DNA of 64,000 nucleotides from Pontederia crassipes (GCA_030549335.1 CM060195.1:43406991-43470990), one strand, 5' to 3'. Positions 12,497-25,369 are shown, counted from the first letter of the stretch. A program made the numbers and translations. Notes: generated by a model not told the origin, from the sequence alone.

Positions 12497-14990
12497 TTAG
12501 ATGTCAATGGGCTCTGTTCGGTCCTGAATGGCTAGACGCTCAGATATCTCGCCGAGCGATTTGAGGTTGCATTTGATCAATGCTTCAATGAAGTAGCAAG
12601 TCTCCTCTTTAGTGTTCCCTTCAGGCACATCAACTACAAATGACTCTATGACCAGAGTTCCAGGTCTACCATCAATTGTCTCTGGATGTGCAGTCATGAT
12701 CGACGAGTAGTTCTGGCGAATAAACAAGAGATTTTATGAGTCACTACCCACCTTGGAGGTAGAAGACTGGTGGAAAAAAGTATGTCTGCAAGTGGAATTA
12801 ATATGCTGCCAATACATGAAAAACCATTCATAATTTCCAAATCAATCAAGTATGGCTGGTTAATTTATAGAGGCATCTGTTTCAATGCTGACCTAAAGTT
12901 GCATACTTTTGTAACTTAAAAAATGCTGCTACAGGTTGGACAGTATTCATCTATTCCACCATGTTACACATGTTTCAATGAGCAACCATAAGAAAATAAA
13001 CAATTTATTTACTTCGTTAAAACAGGGTGAGATTAACTCCGCCTATGTTTTATAGCCGGTCCCAAGCCCGGATAAAGGAGGATGGTTGTGTTAGGCCCCG
13101 ACAGCCAGCGTAAAACCCTGTCGAATCTCATGAACATGGATCAACGAATATATTGTGGCGTCGTATGATCCATGTAGCCGATCCCACCTAGTGGAATAAG
13201 GCTTTGTTGTTGTTGTTGTTAAAACAGGGTGAGATTGCATTATCTCTATATGGTAGAAGTATCCAAAAGGCATTTCATGCAGCTAATGATTGCTGAATAC
13301 GATTTCTTGACGGCGTTATGGTAATCACTTCCAAGTCGTGCAAAATATATGATTTTTCTCCAAATCATACAAGTAATCCAGCTCTTGCAACAATGCAAAA
13401 GAAAATTGAACACCCTTTTTTATAAAACTTGCATACTTCTGCAAGAGATTCAAGTGGAAGACAGTTCTATGCCAAAGACAACAAATAAATTCTGGCATTT
13501 AGAAAACCATGCTTTACTTTCTTGAAACAGCTAAGTCTAAGGTATATTAAAAAATCATGTACCCTATTCATAATTAAAATGGTTGGAATGCCTTCACCCA
13601 AAAAGAAAATGTGGGAAAGCAAGCATAATTGAATTACAGGCTGTAACACTCAAAGTAATACAAAGCTTTTAAAATGCCTACATCAGGAACTATCAGAACA
13701 ATTGACTCATCAAGGGGTAAATTGTGGAAAAAGTGAAAGGAAAGGATGCCATAAAAGGTGACAGTACATACATACGCTAGGATGCCAACATACCTTGAGT
13801 CTGTGGTCACCTCCAATGATCTTGATGCTCAGGATGTGTTCATTGTCATCTAAGCATTCGAGTCTCTCTGTACTGGTGGTGGCAGGAAGGCCAGATTTGA
13901 TGTTCACCTCCCTTAGACTCCCTACCTCGAGATCCCCTTGCACAATGCATCTGCTTACAAAGGGCTTGTAATTCTGCGGCTGATCAAACCTCCTCGCCAA
14001 AGACCATACCTGTCGTCAAAGCAGCAATACCAATTAACAAATCTCATATCAATCCTCCGATTTGAAGGGTGGACCAAAGAACATCTTATGAACTAACAAG
14101 TAATGGTTTGTGGTGATGAGACCAAAGAAGAACATTTATAAAGTAGTACAGTACTGAGAAAAATGTACTACCATCAAGTCTTCAGATAGATTAAGGAGGT
14201 CTTTAAGCTGTTTGGGTGCTGCTTCACTATGAGAAATAATGGCATAATCATTTGCCAGTAGATATCCAAGTGAACAAAATAGACGATCAATTTGATTGGT
14301 CCTTGTCACTATTTACTTTCTTGCAAGTCTGTTTTTTTAGCGTATATGATACTAAGAAATTTAGAGGAAAGCACGAAAAAGCTCCACCGAAAACAAACAC
14401 AAAATGAAAAGAACAACATCCCTTTTGCTCTTAGAAATTAGTATGCAACTGTGCATCCATTCACAACCCAGAGAAGTAGGGGGAAAAGGAGAGAAGTCAC
14501 AAATTCTGCTCCAGAAAAATAGGGAAATCACATCCAATTGAAGCAAGATTCAATTTTTACAAGAAAAGCATATCATTCTTTACCATGAAAGTTTTCTACT
14601 TCCTCGATAAATATTCCAAGATATTCGGAAATATAGACATCAAGCCATAAAAAGACGACGAGTTCTTAAATATAAGCAAACGACTTTTTCTTTTACCATA
14701 TAAAAAAATGGATCTACGGATCAACCAATCAAAGAGAAACACAAGTATCATACGAGAGCAGGGTGAATCATTCGGCTTACGAGGTGGACGGGAGCTCGGA
14801 TGTGCTTGAAAACGGACGAACTACACTGGTTCTCGCCGAGCTCGTGGCGGTGATACCTCCGCACGTATTCCGCCTCCGCCGCCCTGCATCCCACACCCGG
14901 TGGGTTCATCTCGTCCGCCAGCCTCCACAGCCTCGGCATCCTCCGTCCGGCAGCGCATCCAGAAACGCCGTTCTCCGTCATCCCTACCAT
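12497..14990 (-). CDS. PYR/PYL/RCAR abscisic-acid receptor (subfamily I, PYL8/9-like)
   Basis: The protein is a soluble START-fold ABA receptor that, once ABA is bound, inhibits clade A PP2C phosphatases and so frees SnRK2 kinases. There are three coding exons: 14781-14990 (codons 1-70), 13794-14009 (71-142) and 12497-12712 (143-213 plus stop). Both introns have GT-AG ends and lie between codons, at HL|VWS and HRLK|NYSS. The gate loop SGLPA is at 109-113, the latch HRL at 139-141 and the ABA-carboxylate lysine candidate at K85. The C-terminal helix (EALIKCNLKSL) follows SFVVDVPEGNT. The 213-aa length fits, and the sequence matches the subfamily whose members are usually monomeric. The start is the first ATG in frame (14990); ATG at codon 4 is an alternative. 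The frame stays open upstream for about 25 codons without an ATG. Intron 2 carries an Au SINE. Confidence in the family is very high; the exact orthologue is not resolved. Confidence 0.95.
13035..13220 (+). mobile_element. Au SINE, full length, in PYL intron 2
   Basis: This is a complete Au SINE from aactccgcc to the (TTG)n tail, antisense to the receptor gene. The tRNA-like B box gtcgaatctc is visible. Perfect 16-bp target duplications, aaaacagggtgagatt, flank it at 13019-13034 and 13221-13236. It lies inside the 1081-bp second intron and does not touch the splice sites. Confidence 0.93.
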
Positions 14991-16427
14991 ATGTTCGACC
15001 AAAGACCTCACAGAGAGAGAACCGTCCAAATCCTCCGCCGCCGCGCGAGCACCGAGACTCAGACCGATGTCAGATCCCGATCTCGTTCAGCCGATCGGAA
15101 CTGCTTCCCGCTTCTATCTCCTTGCGGACGCTTCGTCCTCGCCGTCGTCTCGCTCGATCGTTATCGAGATATAAAAATCGCGAGGGGTCCACCCGCTCGC
15201 GCGCTACCGCCGTGTCCTCTTCATTCCACCAAACGCCAAAATCTTAACGCCCTCGTCTTCCTTTTTAATCACGAAGATGCCATCGAATTTGGCATGATTA
15301 TATTTTTCCCCCATTTAGGCATTTATTATTATTATTTTGATTGTGGATTCCACCCTACATGTGTTTTTCTGATGCATGTTGTCTTCATTTCCAAGTATTT
15401 TTTACATTTGAAAATAGATAATATTTTTTTATACGCAAATTATCACATAAAGATATCTCAATTTACATTAAGTTACATTATTTGTCACTTCGAAGATTTT
15501 TTACATTAGTTTGAGTATATTTTATTTTATTAATAAAATAAAACTAAATATTTTTTGAATGATGTCCCTCGTAAATTATCGGAGTTTCGGAGGCTGCATC
15601 GCGGGGAAGTGGTTCATCCGTAAATAATCGGGGAATCCCGTGGCAAATCAACTGCCGCTTGACGTCGCGCAGTTTTACCCCCACAAAGGTGGACGGCTCG
15701 CTCTTCTTCATACGGTGCCCCCATAAACCGGCCTCCACCTTCGTTCTAAATTACGAAGATGCCACCGAGGTTCACAACGGACGAATCGGCGAGCGCATGC
15801 GCGCCGAGTGGCCCTCTCGCGCTCTCGACGCCCCGCCGTCGGGACGCGGACCGCAGCACCTCGTGGCGCGGGTCCGGTGCAGTGGCACATGCGTAAATAG
15901 GTGCCCACACTGTGTCGGGTTCCTCCGTGAGCTCGCGTGCCCATTTAATTCTTTAAGTTCGCTTTTTATTTATTTATTTCGTTTTCTCCTTACGGCCCCT
16001 GGGAGCGACGAAGAGCCGCCCGCGCGCGGCGTCCGTCGGATGGCGCTTTAAGGACGATGGAACGGCCAAAACTAGTTGACACGTGGTGACGATCAATTGG
16101 ACCGCCTCTTGAGTGGTCGTCATGCTGACGCCACGAAAATTTGGAATAATAATAGGCTTTTTTTAATAACAAATTTTAATAAGTTTTCCTTTTTTAAAAA
16201 AAAATATGTTAACTATTTAAGTTTTTGGCGGTTTCTGGAAGGTTTGGGAAACGTGGACCTTGTGACATGCGCACGTGCTTCCAATGTTGCAGGTCTGCCA
16301 CAAGACGGAGGTCCGTTGTCCGTTACCCTGGAACGCCGTCCGTCTTCACGGCACGCCGTGATCCGGACTCACGCCTGCCACACGCTTTTTGTGCCTTGGG
16401 GCTGATTAATGACGTCGTGTTATACGC
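14991..16427. promoter_or_regulatory. Upstream region of the ABA receptor gene with ACGT elements
   Basis: This is the 5' flank of the minus-strand receptor gene. It contains an ABRE/G-box core gacacgtggt at 16078-16087, a second CACGTG at 16272-16277 and an ACGTGG half-site at 16251-16256, all within about 200 bp and roughly 1.1-1.3 kb upstream of the ATG. ACGT-core elements bind bZIP factors of the ABF/AREB type. Whether they act on this gene is inference. Long plus-strand open frames at 14763-15509 and 15659-16051 lack homology and look like GC-rich promoter/UTR artefacts. Confidence 0.4.
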
Positions 16428-16737
16428 GAGTAAATTATACCAAATGGTCGCCTACTTCTTCCATTATATCTTTTAATTTCATTTTACCACACGAATATCT
16501 TTTATTTTTTAACTTATTTTACGCAATCTTTTTTTACCCGTGATCAATCGTCTTTCGGTCGTAGAGCCACATCGTTTTTTATTTTCTCCATATTAACATG
16601 CCAATGACGTGATAATATTAAGAAAAATAAAAAAACCCACGTAGTCGTGTAGCCCCTCCTGATTTAAACCGCGATTTAAATCGAAGTCGCAATTCATTAC
16701 GGATGATCAAAGAAAATTATGAAGAAATGCAGAAACG

Positions 16738-19373
16738 TGATGTAATTTTATTTTTTTTTAAAAGCAAATGAAATGAAAATATATCATTAAACAAATTATA
16801 CAATTTTATGATGATCATTCATAGCAAACCAACTTTCTTAAGTTTTACATTTCACAAAATGACTTTGCATTCTTACAAAATGACACATATGTAATACACA
16901 TATCAAAGTCTCGCGACATCTTAACAAAAGAACACGAGAGTAACAAATCTCCTTAATACCTTTATATCAAAGGAGCTAAGCTCTACTAAGATTATAACCT
17001 CACACGATTCAAAAAATTATAAAAATCTGAAAATATTAAAAACAATATTATGAGCAAAAATAATTCAGTAAGTTGATAACTCATAACCTATGTGTTATCA
17101 TCTAATTAATTCGAAGGGACATACAAAGATATGAAAATAATTACAATATTGCAATTCATATATTTGAAAATAATATATACAATTTCCTAATCAAAATCAT
17201 CACACTCCAATTGCATCAATATCATTCCAATCATATCAAACAGATGTATGCAAAAGCAACACTCTCATATGAATACACGGATCACCAACTGATCAGTGGT
17301 CGGTAGGTGAACTTTAGAAGTGGCTCTCATCGTGATCAGTGATGTAGCACTTGACTCCATTCTAACTCATCCCTTTCGGAAAACAAATCATATAGCGACA
17401 GGTGGACTCTAAATGTGGCCCCTATGAATTTTAGCGGTGGCTCCCATCGCGATGCCTTATGATGTGACACTTAGCTCTGCATGACATTTTGCTCCAGCCT
17501 ATCTCATTCAATTATTAGGAACATAATGATGGATTTGACTCTATAGGTGACTTCATCGTGATTAGTGATGTAGCACTTAACTCCAACTATCATACAATGC
17601 AGATGCATGATTCATCATATAATAATTATATCTCAATATCAGAAAATAAATCATATCAAATATCATTTCAAACAGAACAATAGTGCACTCATCGTAATCC
17701 ATTCAAATCATATCACATATACTTTTCAAATGTGTAATCATATAATTTCATAATTGCATTTCTCGAAATCAATTCTTAGCATTCCAAAACGTATTCAATA
17801 CCTATAATAATTAATGTCACACCGAATCCAAAAGAGATGAATACATAGAGTAAGATAAATCAACTTACCTATAAGAACTATCAAAATATTTATTTTTTCT
17901 TTTCTTTTTCATTACTTTACTCTTCTACTCCTATACAATAATAATAAGAAACACATCACTTCTATGATCTGAAAACAAGCCTATCAGACATAAAATATAA
18001 TTAATTGAAGAGGTACATGACCCTTAAGTATTTACTCATAACATAAGTAACCATTTAACATAAGGATTGACATAATATTATGACATATTGCACACATACT
18101 AAAGAAAATCCATATTTTTTAATATACATAACCAAATGGCATCATTCCAATTTTCTTTAGTTCCATATTACATTAATCTGTAAAAGTTTCATCTTATTCC
18201 ATTATGGTTTGTTTAACTTTTATATTATTTCTATGTTCTAAGAGTGACCTTACTTTATGATTTATATAAAATAATAAACATTCCATGTTCTGATACTTTT
18301 AATTTTTTTCAAATATTAGACTTTTTAGAGTGCAACTCATAAAATTATTTAAATTTATATCTATTTGTACTGAGCACAATAAATTTAACCAATAATAACA
18401 TAATCTACCCTAAGTTCCATCCTGACAGATTGAGTAAGGCTTGGTAAAACATTTATACGATTCACTACACATATCATTTTAGAGTGATTCAAATTGTCAA
18501 TGAAACCTAACATCAATCTCTATAACACCATAAATTATCAAATAATTTCATGACATATTGAATTTAATACATAATTTACAAATTCGAGTAACAATTTCAG
18601 CGGATAGAGTGATAGTACCTTAAAGATAAGAGCATAATTTTCTCTATATAAATCATATTAACTTGATTTCAAAGCTCAACGAAAGTAGACTTATAGAGAA
18701 TGGATCAGAAGAAATTTTTGAAGAATATTTGATGAATAAAAGATTATCATGAAAATGACCATTAGCTTAGGGTTATAATTGCCACATTGAGTGATCAGTG
18801 TTGTAGAATTTCCTTCGCTCTCCACAGAAAGAATCATGATCTAATAATTTAGGTGCCATTTCTAAACATGCAATGGAGACAGAAGAATTTTTTCAGATTT
18901 TTATAACATAATAAAAGCGGTTGGAAAAATCAACTAAGCATAAGGTGGCAAGCTGTTAGCTTGGATGTGAACAACTCTTTATCCACTAGAATTTTGACAT
19001 CCAAAATAACTTATTAATGGACAGTAATTATTAATTATTAAGTATATATTATGATAATATAACTCAAATAATTTATTCATACATTTTCTATATTGAATAT
19101 TTTTACACATATTTTTCCTAGGTGTCACTTGACAACATTTGATTGGTTCTTGAGATTTAATATACATGATAATAACTATATGCATACTTAATGATATGAG
19201 TATATGCTTCAACGTAGCATGTCTATTATTTATATTTTAATCCTTTATTTAAATTAAACAAAAATTTAAAAACTTGATAAGTGACATTACAACGTTATAT
19301 CGTATCGTTCATCGATCATAAGTTATAATATTAAAAGATATAATGATATACGAATTATATTTGGGATATTACA
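16738..19373 (-). mobile_element. Probable solo LTR of a Gypsy-type element
   Basis: Read on the minus strand, the block starts TGTAATATCCC and can be taken to end in ...ACATCA, giving TG...CA ends over about 2.6 kb, the size of large plant Gypsy LTRs. It contains three degenerate copies of a roughly 32-bp motif. No matching target duplication was found next to these ends (aaacg and acaac), and no internal coding region is present, so the left boundary is uncertain. Confidence 0.4.
17328..17584. repeat. Three degenerate copies of a 32-34 bp motif
   Basis: Copies lie at 17328-17359, 17445-17478 and 17553-17584. Each runs from catcg.gat through tgatgt..cactta/tg to ctc. Spacing is about 110-120 bp, so a longer unit was probably duplicated within the probable LTR. 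Confidence 0.65.
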
Positions 19374-19374
19374 A

Positions 19375-19655
19375 CAACCCTCCTTCTCCGACGTGCCGGT
19401 AGACATGCACGGCGGCCCCTCTCGCCAGAGCTTGTAGGGGGTGAACTCCCCCCCCCCTCCGCGCGTGCGCCTATATGCATCGTCGGCGCATGCACGCAAG
19501 CAACGTCAGCATGCGTGCGCCGATGACGGACACAAGTGTCGCCCCCCGCGGGCGAGATCTGGCAAGAAGGGCCGTCCGGCGTGCGTCTCTGTCGGCGCGA
19601 TAGAAAAGGAGGATCGTCCCCCTCCACGTGGTCATAAAAGGAGGGGCGGGCATTT
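19375..19655. other. GC-rich block with imperfect hairpin inside TIR element
   Basis: This block is strikingly GC-rich against its AT-rich surroundings. It includes a C homopolymer near 19448-19457 and an inverted repeat, cggcgcatgcacgc (19484-19497) against gcatgcgtgcgccg (19509-19522), pairing 12 of 14 positions. Its open frames on both strands are short and have no recognisable domain. It may be captured DNA, but no parent sequence is visible in this window. Confidence 0.4.
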
Positions 19656-19869
19656 TTTATTTTTTTAATATTCTCATATCATTGTCATGTGGAGAGAAGA
19701 GAAAATGTTGTGTCAGTGCCTTCGCGATCGAGAGACGACAAGATCGCAGATAAATAGGGCACTCGGTGAAAAGAGTTAAAAGATGGAGGACATTCATGGT
19801 ATAAAGTGAAGTTGGAAAGTATCGCTGATCAAACGTCAAAATTGAAGGACATTTGACATAATTTACTTT

Positions 19870-22053
19870 GTTACACACAAACTTCCATGAGTTTAAGAGT
19901 TTAAGAATAAATAAACTGATAAATAGATATTTTACTACACTCCACTTCTTTTTTAAATTAACGTAACATTTTACACAACTTTTTGAGTCAGTTACAGAAA
20001 TGAACGAGCATCACAAATGCATTGTACTTTATTTCGAATTCTTCCAGTAGGTTGCCAAAACCCTATCTTGACCATCCCAATAGGTTTTCAACTATTTGGA
20101 TCATTATACAATTAAAATATCAACAATAGTAACTATAAGTAATTTGGCATTGCATGCCCCTAGTCTTTGAACCATACGAGTGCACCACACAAAATTATTA
20201 ACATACTCTTAAATTTTAAGAATCTTAATTCAAACAAATCTAAAAAGACTAGCACCACGCGTATAATCTTCATTGTTGTCGGCAATATCAAACACACTCT
20301 ACATGTAGGCTAACTTTTATGTTAAGTTGTATCTATTTATCCATTTTCTTTTTTTATGCGTATACTTTTCTTTTGTATTTTTTTGTTAATTTTATGTTTG
20401 CATTATTTTATTAATTCTATTAATTGTACCATAATAAATAAATTTTCATGCATCATTTAAGGGTATTCAAAAATTATAAAAGAAAATGAAAAGGCATATA
20501 AATATTCTTTTTTATGCCGAAGAATCTTACTCATAGGAAAATTTGAACAATTTCTAAAAGAAAAAAAAAAGGTAAAAAATGACCAGAAGATGTGATTGCC
20601 ACCATTTACTTTTCCCCTCTTCTCAGTTGGCTCTTTCAAGCTCTTAAGCGACCAACGTTGCACGGGCGTGGTGCGCCCTACGGCCTCTATCATGAATTAA
20701 AAGAAGAAAAAACAAAAGGGATTTGTTGCACCACAAAATGGACACATGAATGCGACCTTTGGTGGCCCTTCTCGCCTGCAACCAACCACGCAGTAAAATT
20801 AATCATAAGAGAAAGGCCACCATCCTCCCATGTTTCCATCTTTCTCAATCATAGAGGATGATTCCCAATGTGTCTAATACAACAAAATTCATACAAATTT
20901 TACTCAAGGATTTGAATCCTCGATTCCTTCCTTACTAGAGGAATCAATATTTCACGAAGCCCTCACAAGAGAACGAATTGAATCTCCATCCTCTCAGATA
21001 ACAAAACAAAAAACAGGAAAAGAAGAACCGAATTCATTTCTTTCTTACTCTCTAATTTGAGAAGAGAAGTGGGTGAGCTCCCTCTTCTTTTCATGGAGGC
21101 AAACGGATTAATTTTTTTTCCCTTTTGTTAAGAATTATCTAACAATAACAAGAAGGTTTTATAGAAAAAAAAGAAAAGAAAACATGGAGTAGCAGTAAAG
21201 AAAAAGAAATAAGAGAATCTAAGTTCTTAACTTATTCATTTGAAAATTCATCATGATAATATAATATTTTTTTACTAGATAGAAAAAAAAAGGACGAGGC
21301 CCCACTCACAATGCGACAATATGATGAATATTCTTGTGGCCCGACCATGAAAGAAAGATTGATGGATTAGTTCCTACCCAAACCATGGACAGAAGCATCC
21401 GTCCGACCACCCTTCAAATCTGATCAAAACTGGGGCACAAATTATTTTAACTACCACTTTACTTCCATATTCTTTGTTTTGTACATTGCACGAGTGTTTT
21501 TTTTCCTTTTTTGTGTAATAAAATTTTACTGCGATCTAATTGGCAAACTGAAATAATTAAATTTAGACAAAGAGATATGCACCAAACGTCCAAACCGTTG
21601 CTCCAAGAACGTGTATGTCAGCAATTGTAAACAAGCACTGCTTCCATTTGGCTGGTGGTTTAATTATCTTTTCACCAAATTGTTCTGGTTAGTGGTATGT
21701 ATCAAATGTCAGCAATGTACATATGCGATCCCATATGGAAGGTGGTACCACATAAAGAGAAATAATGCAACAATCAGACAACTAATTAGCAATATCAAAC
21801 TGCAGCAAAAATGAAGGTTCTGCAAACAAACAATCGACAGGATTTGTCATACACATTGATTAAACAACACTAACAGGAATAAAGTTATAGATGGTGATGC
21901 CTATATAAAGCGTGTTACTTATTCCATTACTCTGGAATAATAGATGATTCGAGTTACCTTTTCATTCTAGTATATTATGTAGTGGTGGTGGTGCGCACCA
22001 TTAATCACAGTGCTTGCATATTCTGGGTTCTTTGCTTTTTATTTATTACTATT
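19870..22053. other. AT-rich intergenic sequence, no gene seen
   Basis: No coding region, RNA gene or element termini were recognised. Confidence 0.45.
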
Positions 22054-22246
22054 ACAACAACGACAATAACAAAATCTTATCCCACTAGGTGGAGTCGGCT
22101 ACATGGATCATACGACGCAATTCAGCTTATATTCGTTGATCCATGTTCATGAGATTCGACAAAATTTTACGCTGATTGTCGGAGCCTAACACAACCCTCC
22201 TCCTTTATTCGAACTTGAGATCGGCTATAAAACATAGACGGAGTTG
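22054..22246 (-). mobile_element. Au SINE, full length, diverged
   Basis: The tail (CAA-rich on plus) starts near 22054 and the 5' end cggagttg lies at 22239-22246. It is more diverged than the other copies (for example aaaattttacgctgattg where others read agggttttacgctggctg). No clear target duplication was found. Confidence 0.85.
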
Positions 22247-22259
22247 ATGTATAAATAGT

Positions 22260-23690
22260 TAAGGAAAATGCTACCAGCAAAGTGTCAAAAAGGAAAATCA
22301 AAACAGTACCACCAAAGTAACTTAAAATTTGTAAGGTCCTCTACCATGCAAAAGGAAAACGTTGTAGTCATACATCTAATAGATGCAGTTTCTGAAGCTC
22401 TTAAAAAAACAATCATACTGATTTCCATTATATTCAACACAGAACTAGTTTTAAGCATTTACCCGATCGTGTGGTACAGCCTATTGACATTTTCTCTTGA
22501 CTCAGTTCATGCAAAATAAACCAAATGATTTTCATTGTATATTACAGATTGAAAATTTCAGCTCATAATATCATCTCGTATTCAAAGCTGATATTGTATG
22601 TTAAGAAACAATTGCATCATGTAAAAAGAGTACATCTTATTTGTCTTATGCCATCTTTTTTACAGATCTAGTGAGCTGTATTGAAGATGCTGAGTGCTGG
22701 TTTGTTGTGCACACTTCTTTTCTTAGTGTTATTATGCTGTCAACAGTACAAACTACACAACAACGATGCTCAAGTCAGTTGAGCATCTCAATAAAGATAA
22801 TTAGAATGAATTAACGAATAGCAAGTTGGATGTTTGAACCATCAATGACAAATTCTGCGTGAAACACTCTTCGACAAGGACACGACCCCAAAGGCAGTCT
22901 TACTTCTACCTTGGTCCAGGGGACCCCATTTTGCGGCCTTTAATAATCTATTGATCTAAGACTCATGGGATGTTACATCTAAAAGTTCAATACACATAAG
23001 TTTTGGACAAGGCAGTATGCAGATGATATAAGAACTGTGGAAAAATTAAAATGGCATAAAGGATTAGAAAAGCATCATGTTTTTTAGATGGTTAATTTCC
23101 ATGCTCCAACAAATAATGTGTAGTTTCAGAAAAAAATAGTGTGCAATGAATAATGCAAAATGCTGAATCAATTAACAAACAAACAGCTGCCTCAAATAGG
23201 TATAACCGTATAGGAAAGAAGAGAATAATACTGAAGGATATGAAAGCCCATTGCAAATATATCAACAAAGAGAACATGGCAGCAAAAGCCAAACAACACT
23301 TTATTAGGAAGGCTTGCCCTCAGGCGATGCAAAGTCACAACACGATGACCAAATGCGAACATTTTCTTGAAGTAATCAACAACAACAAAGCCTTATCCCA
23401 CTAGGTTGGGTTGACTACATGGATCATACGACGCCATTTCGCTATATTCGTTGATTCATGTTCATAAGATTCGACAGGGTTTTACGCTGGCTGTCGGGGC
23501 CTAACACAACCCTCCTCCTTTATCCGGACTTGGGACCGGCTATAAAACATAGGCGGAGTTATTTTCTTGAAATAATCAGATGCATAAATTTTAAATGATA
23601 AATCAATTGTACAACAAACATTTAAAGAATTAGTGGAACAAAGTATGTTTGATATGTCCACGTTATAGTGATCAGCAATGTGACAATTAT
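22260..23690 (-). pseudogene. Partial duplicate of the RNF113-like locus, dead exon 2
   Basis: This stretch aligns with 38160-39590 at a nearly constant offset of 15.9 kb in the same orientation. The exon-2 equivalent is 22668-22736, with the acceptor AG still at 22737-22738. Its translation reads HNNTKKRSVHNKPALSIFNTAH followed by an in-frame TAG. One codon has been lost, and both zinc-binding cysteines of the parental exon (C311 and C314) have become Ser and His. The following codons are also disrupted. No exon-1 counterpart was found, so this is a partial segmental copy of exon 2 plus intron, not a retrocopy. It can encode no working RING domain. Confidence 0.85.
23379..23560 (-). mobile_element. 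Au SINE, full length
   Basis: The copy lies inside the duplicated RNF113-like segment. Target duplications attttcttgaagtaatca (23361-23378) and attttcttgaaataatca (23561-23578) differ at one of 18 positions. It is absent from the equivalent parental position, so it inserted after the duplication. Confidence 0.92.
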
Positions 23691-24565
23691 CAGCAGGTAT
23701 TTAATCAAAAGATGCATGACAGGAAAATTTTGGTATTAGAGTACTTCGAATTCTTATATTGTTGCGAATTTCGGCGAGTAGTCCGACAAAAACTTAGTGC
23801 ACTTATCATTTCTTTGTATTTATATCAAAGGATGCATAGCAGCAAAAAATTGTTATTAGAGTTGTAACAACCAGAAAAAAAAAAGATAAAATCACAATAA
23901 CTAATCGGTTGTGTGACAAACTCCATGAGATCTGAGTTTAAAAACCAAATAACCTCCCCACAACCCCTAATCTGCCACTAAACTCGGATTATTGGAGAAA
24001 GCAAACAGGGGGTAAGGTCTCCTCTTCCTCTTCATGTTTCCCTTTCCTTTCCTTTCCTCACGACCTTCATTGCTAGACGGCAGAGGGCGTGAAGTTAGGA
24101 GACTGGCACCTAGGCATTTGATCCTTGAGAAGAAAGGGGAAGAACTGCACATCAGGTGGGTGAAACAGAAATCACCTTGAATAACTTCTTTTAGAAGAAA
24201 TCCGAGTTAAATCAGATCCTGTTTAGTAGATTCTTGCATCCCTTCCTGCTGTGTAAAAAGTCATAGATGCTACCATCATTTTCAATGACCATCTGCTGCC
24301 TTAAGGATCTGAACCACATTTATGATAATGAAACTGAAGTGTTGCTCATGTATTGATTGATTAATGATGATAGTTCATAGGGTGGCTGTGTTTTGATTAT
24401 TCTTTTTACTTGAAACTATGTTGTTAGGATCTTCATGCTAGCTTCAATTATTGTAGTGATATTGTCATATATGATTGTGCGTGGTTTTCTCTGTCTCAAA
24501 TTGTCTGATAGATTAGAATAATTATAGATAAAAATCGAAAATTGATTTCGAAACTGTTGAAGAAT

Positions 24566-24860
24566 CCCGGGTTCCATGAACCCAGCCTGGTTCATCCCGA
24601 CACTCGACCAGGCATTCCGGCACCCGACCCATGTCTGCAGAACCTGGCCCGATTTACTCCAAACCCTGGCCCGAGTTAGCGGACGCCGAAACTCTGCACC
24701 TTTCGACATTATGCTACCCGGCCTGGATTTGTTGCACGTCGGACCCCGACCGCTCACGACATTTCTTTGAGCCCGGCCCGAGTGCATTTCACACTCGGCC
24801 CGAGTTTATCATGGACCCGGCCCGGGTTTCCTTATACTCGGCCTGGGTTCTACATAGTTG
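24566..24860. repeat. GC-rich array of near-palindromic CGGCCCGAG motifs
   Basis: Repeated motifs such as actcggcccgagt (24793-24805), acccggcccgggt (24815-24827), gcccggcccgagt and actcggcctgggt occur within 300 bp inside the solo LTR. The flanks are AT-rich. Confidence 0.75.
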
Positions 24861-25369
24861 AAGCACACCTTTCCCTCTCCTTTTAGAACCCAGAACTCTA
24901 CTCGAGTTTTTCCCCCGACCCTGCCCAGGTCTTGACATGATTTTTCCTTATCTAAATGTTTGATTATGTTGTCTTCCTAAATTGATTATTGTTGGAACCC
25001 ATACCGACATCATTTGAATTGATTGCGCATCACTTGATCATGGAATTGTAATGTCATTAAGACAATGATTACAGAATGTAAAGATGATAAAGATGCTAAC
25101 AAGATGAAAGATAATTACTGGGTCGTCAGTCCAAACTAAGTTCATTATAATTACCGTTCATTGTCAAGGGTCATTCGCTTCCCTCTTTAGAGGGCACTTG
25201 TTACCATTGGCATGTGACTGTATTGTTTGTCTAACGCACCCCAATACCCCATAACTAATTGAAGAGCCCATCCTATAAATGAAATGATGAGGAATTTCAA
25301 AGTCACCTGTTTGCTAAACTCATAATCATTGAACAAAGACACTGAAGCATTGTTAATAAAGTACCAAAT

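Larger units (their letters stand above)
16428..19869. mobile_element. Long-TIR DNA element with nested LTR
   Basis: About 220 bp at the left end (16428 to about 16640) matches the reverse complement of about 19650-19869. Shared blocks include gtaaattat, caaatg, atctttta, tcgtct and a matching end block (gataatattaagaaaaataa on the left, gagaatattaaaaaaataaa on the right). Candidate 9-bp target duplications gttatacgc (16419-16427) and gttacacac (19870-19878) agree at 7 of 9 positions. The structure suggests a Mutator-like non-autonomous element. Between the inverted repeats lie a probable LTR (16738-19373) and a GC-rich block (19375-19655), which could be cargo. No transposase frame was seen. 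Confidence 0.6.

Noticed and set aside
13100..13130. tRNA gene signal (B-box-like gtcgaatctc)
   Set aside because: It belongs to the tRNA-derived head of the Au SINE and lacks a complete cloverleaf.
14763..15509. Plus-strand open frame of 248 codons over the PYL first exon and promoter
   Set aside because: It is antisense to a conserved exon, has no homology and loses coding-like composition beyond the GC-rich part.
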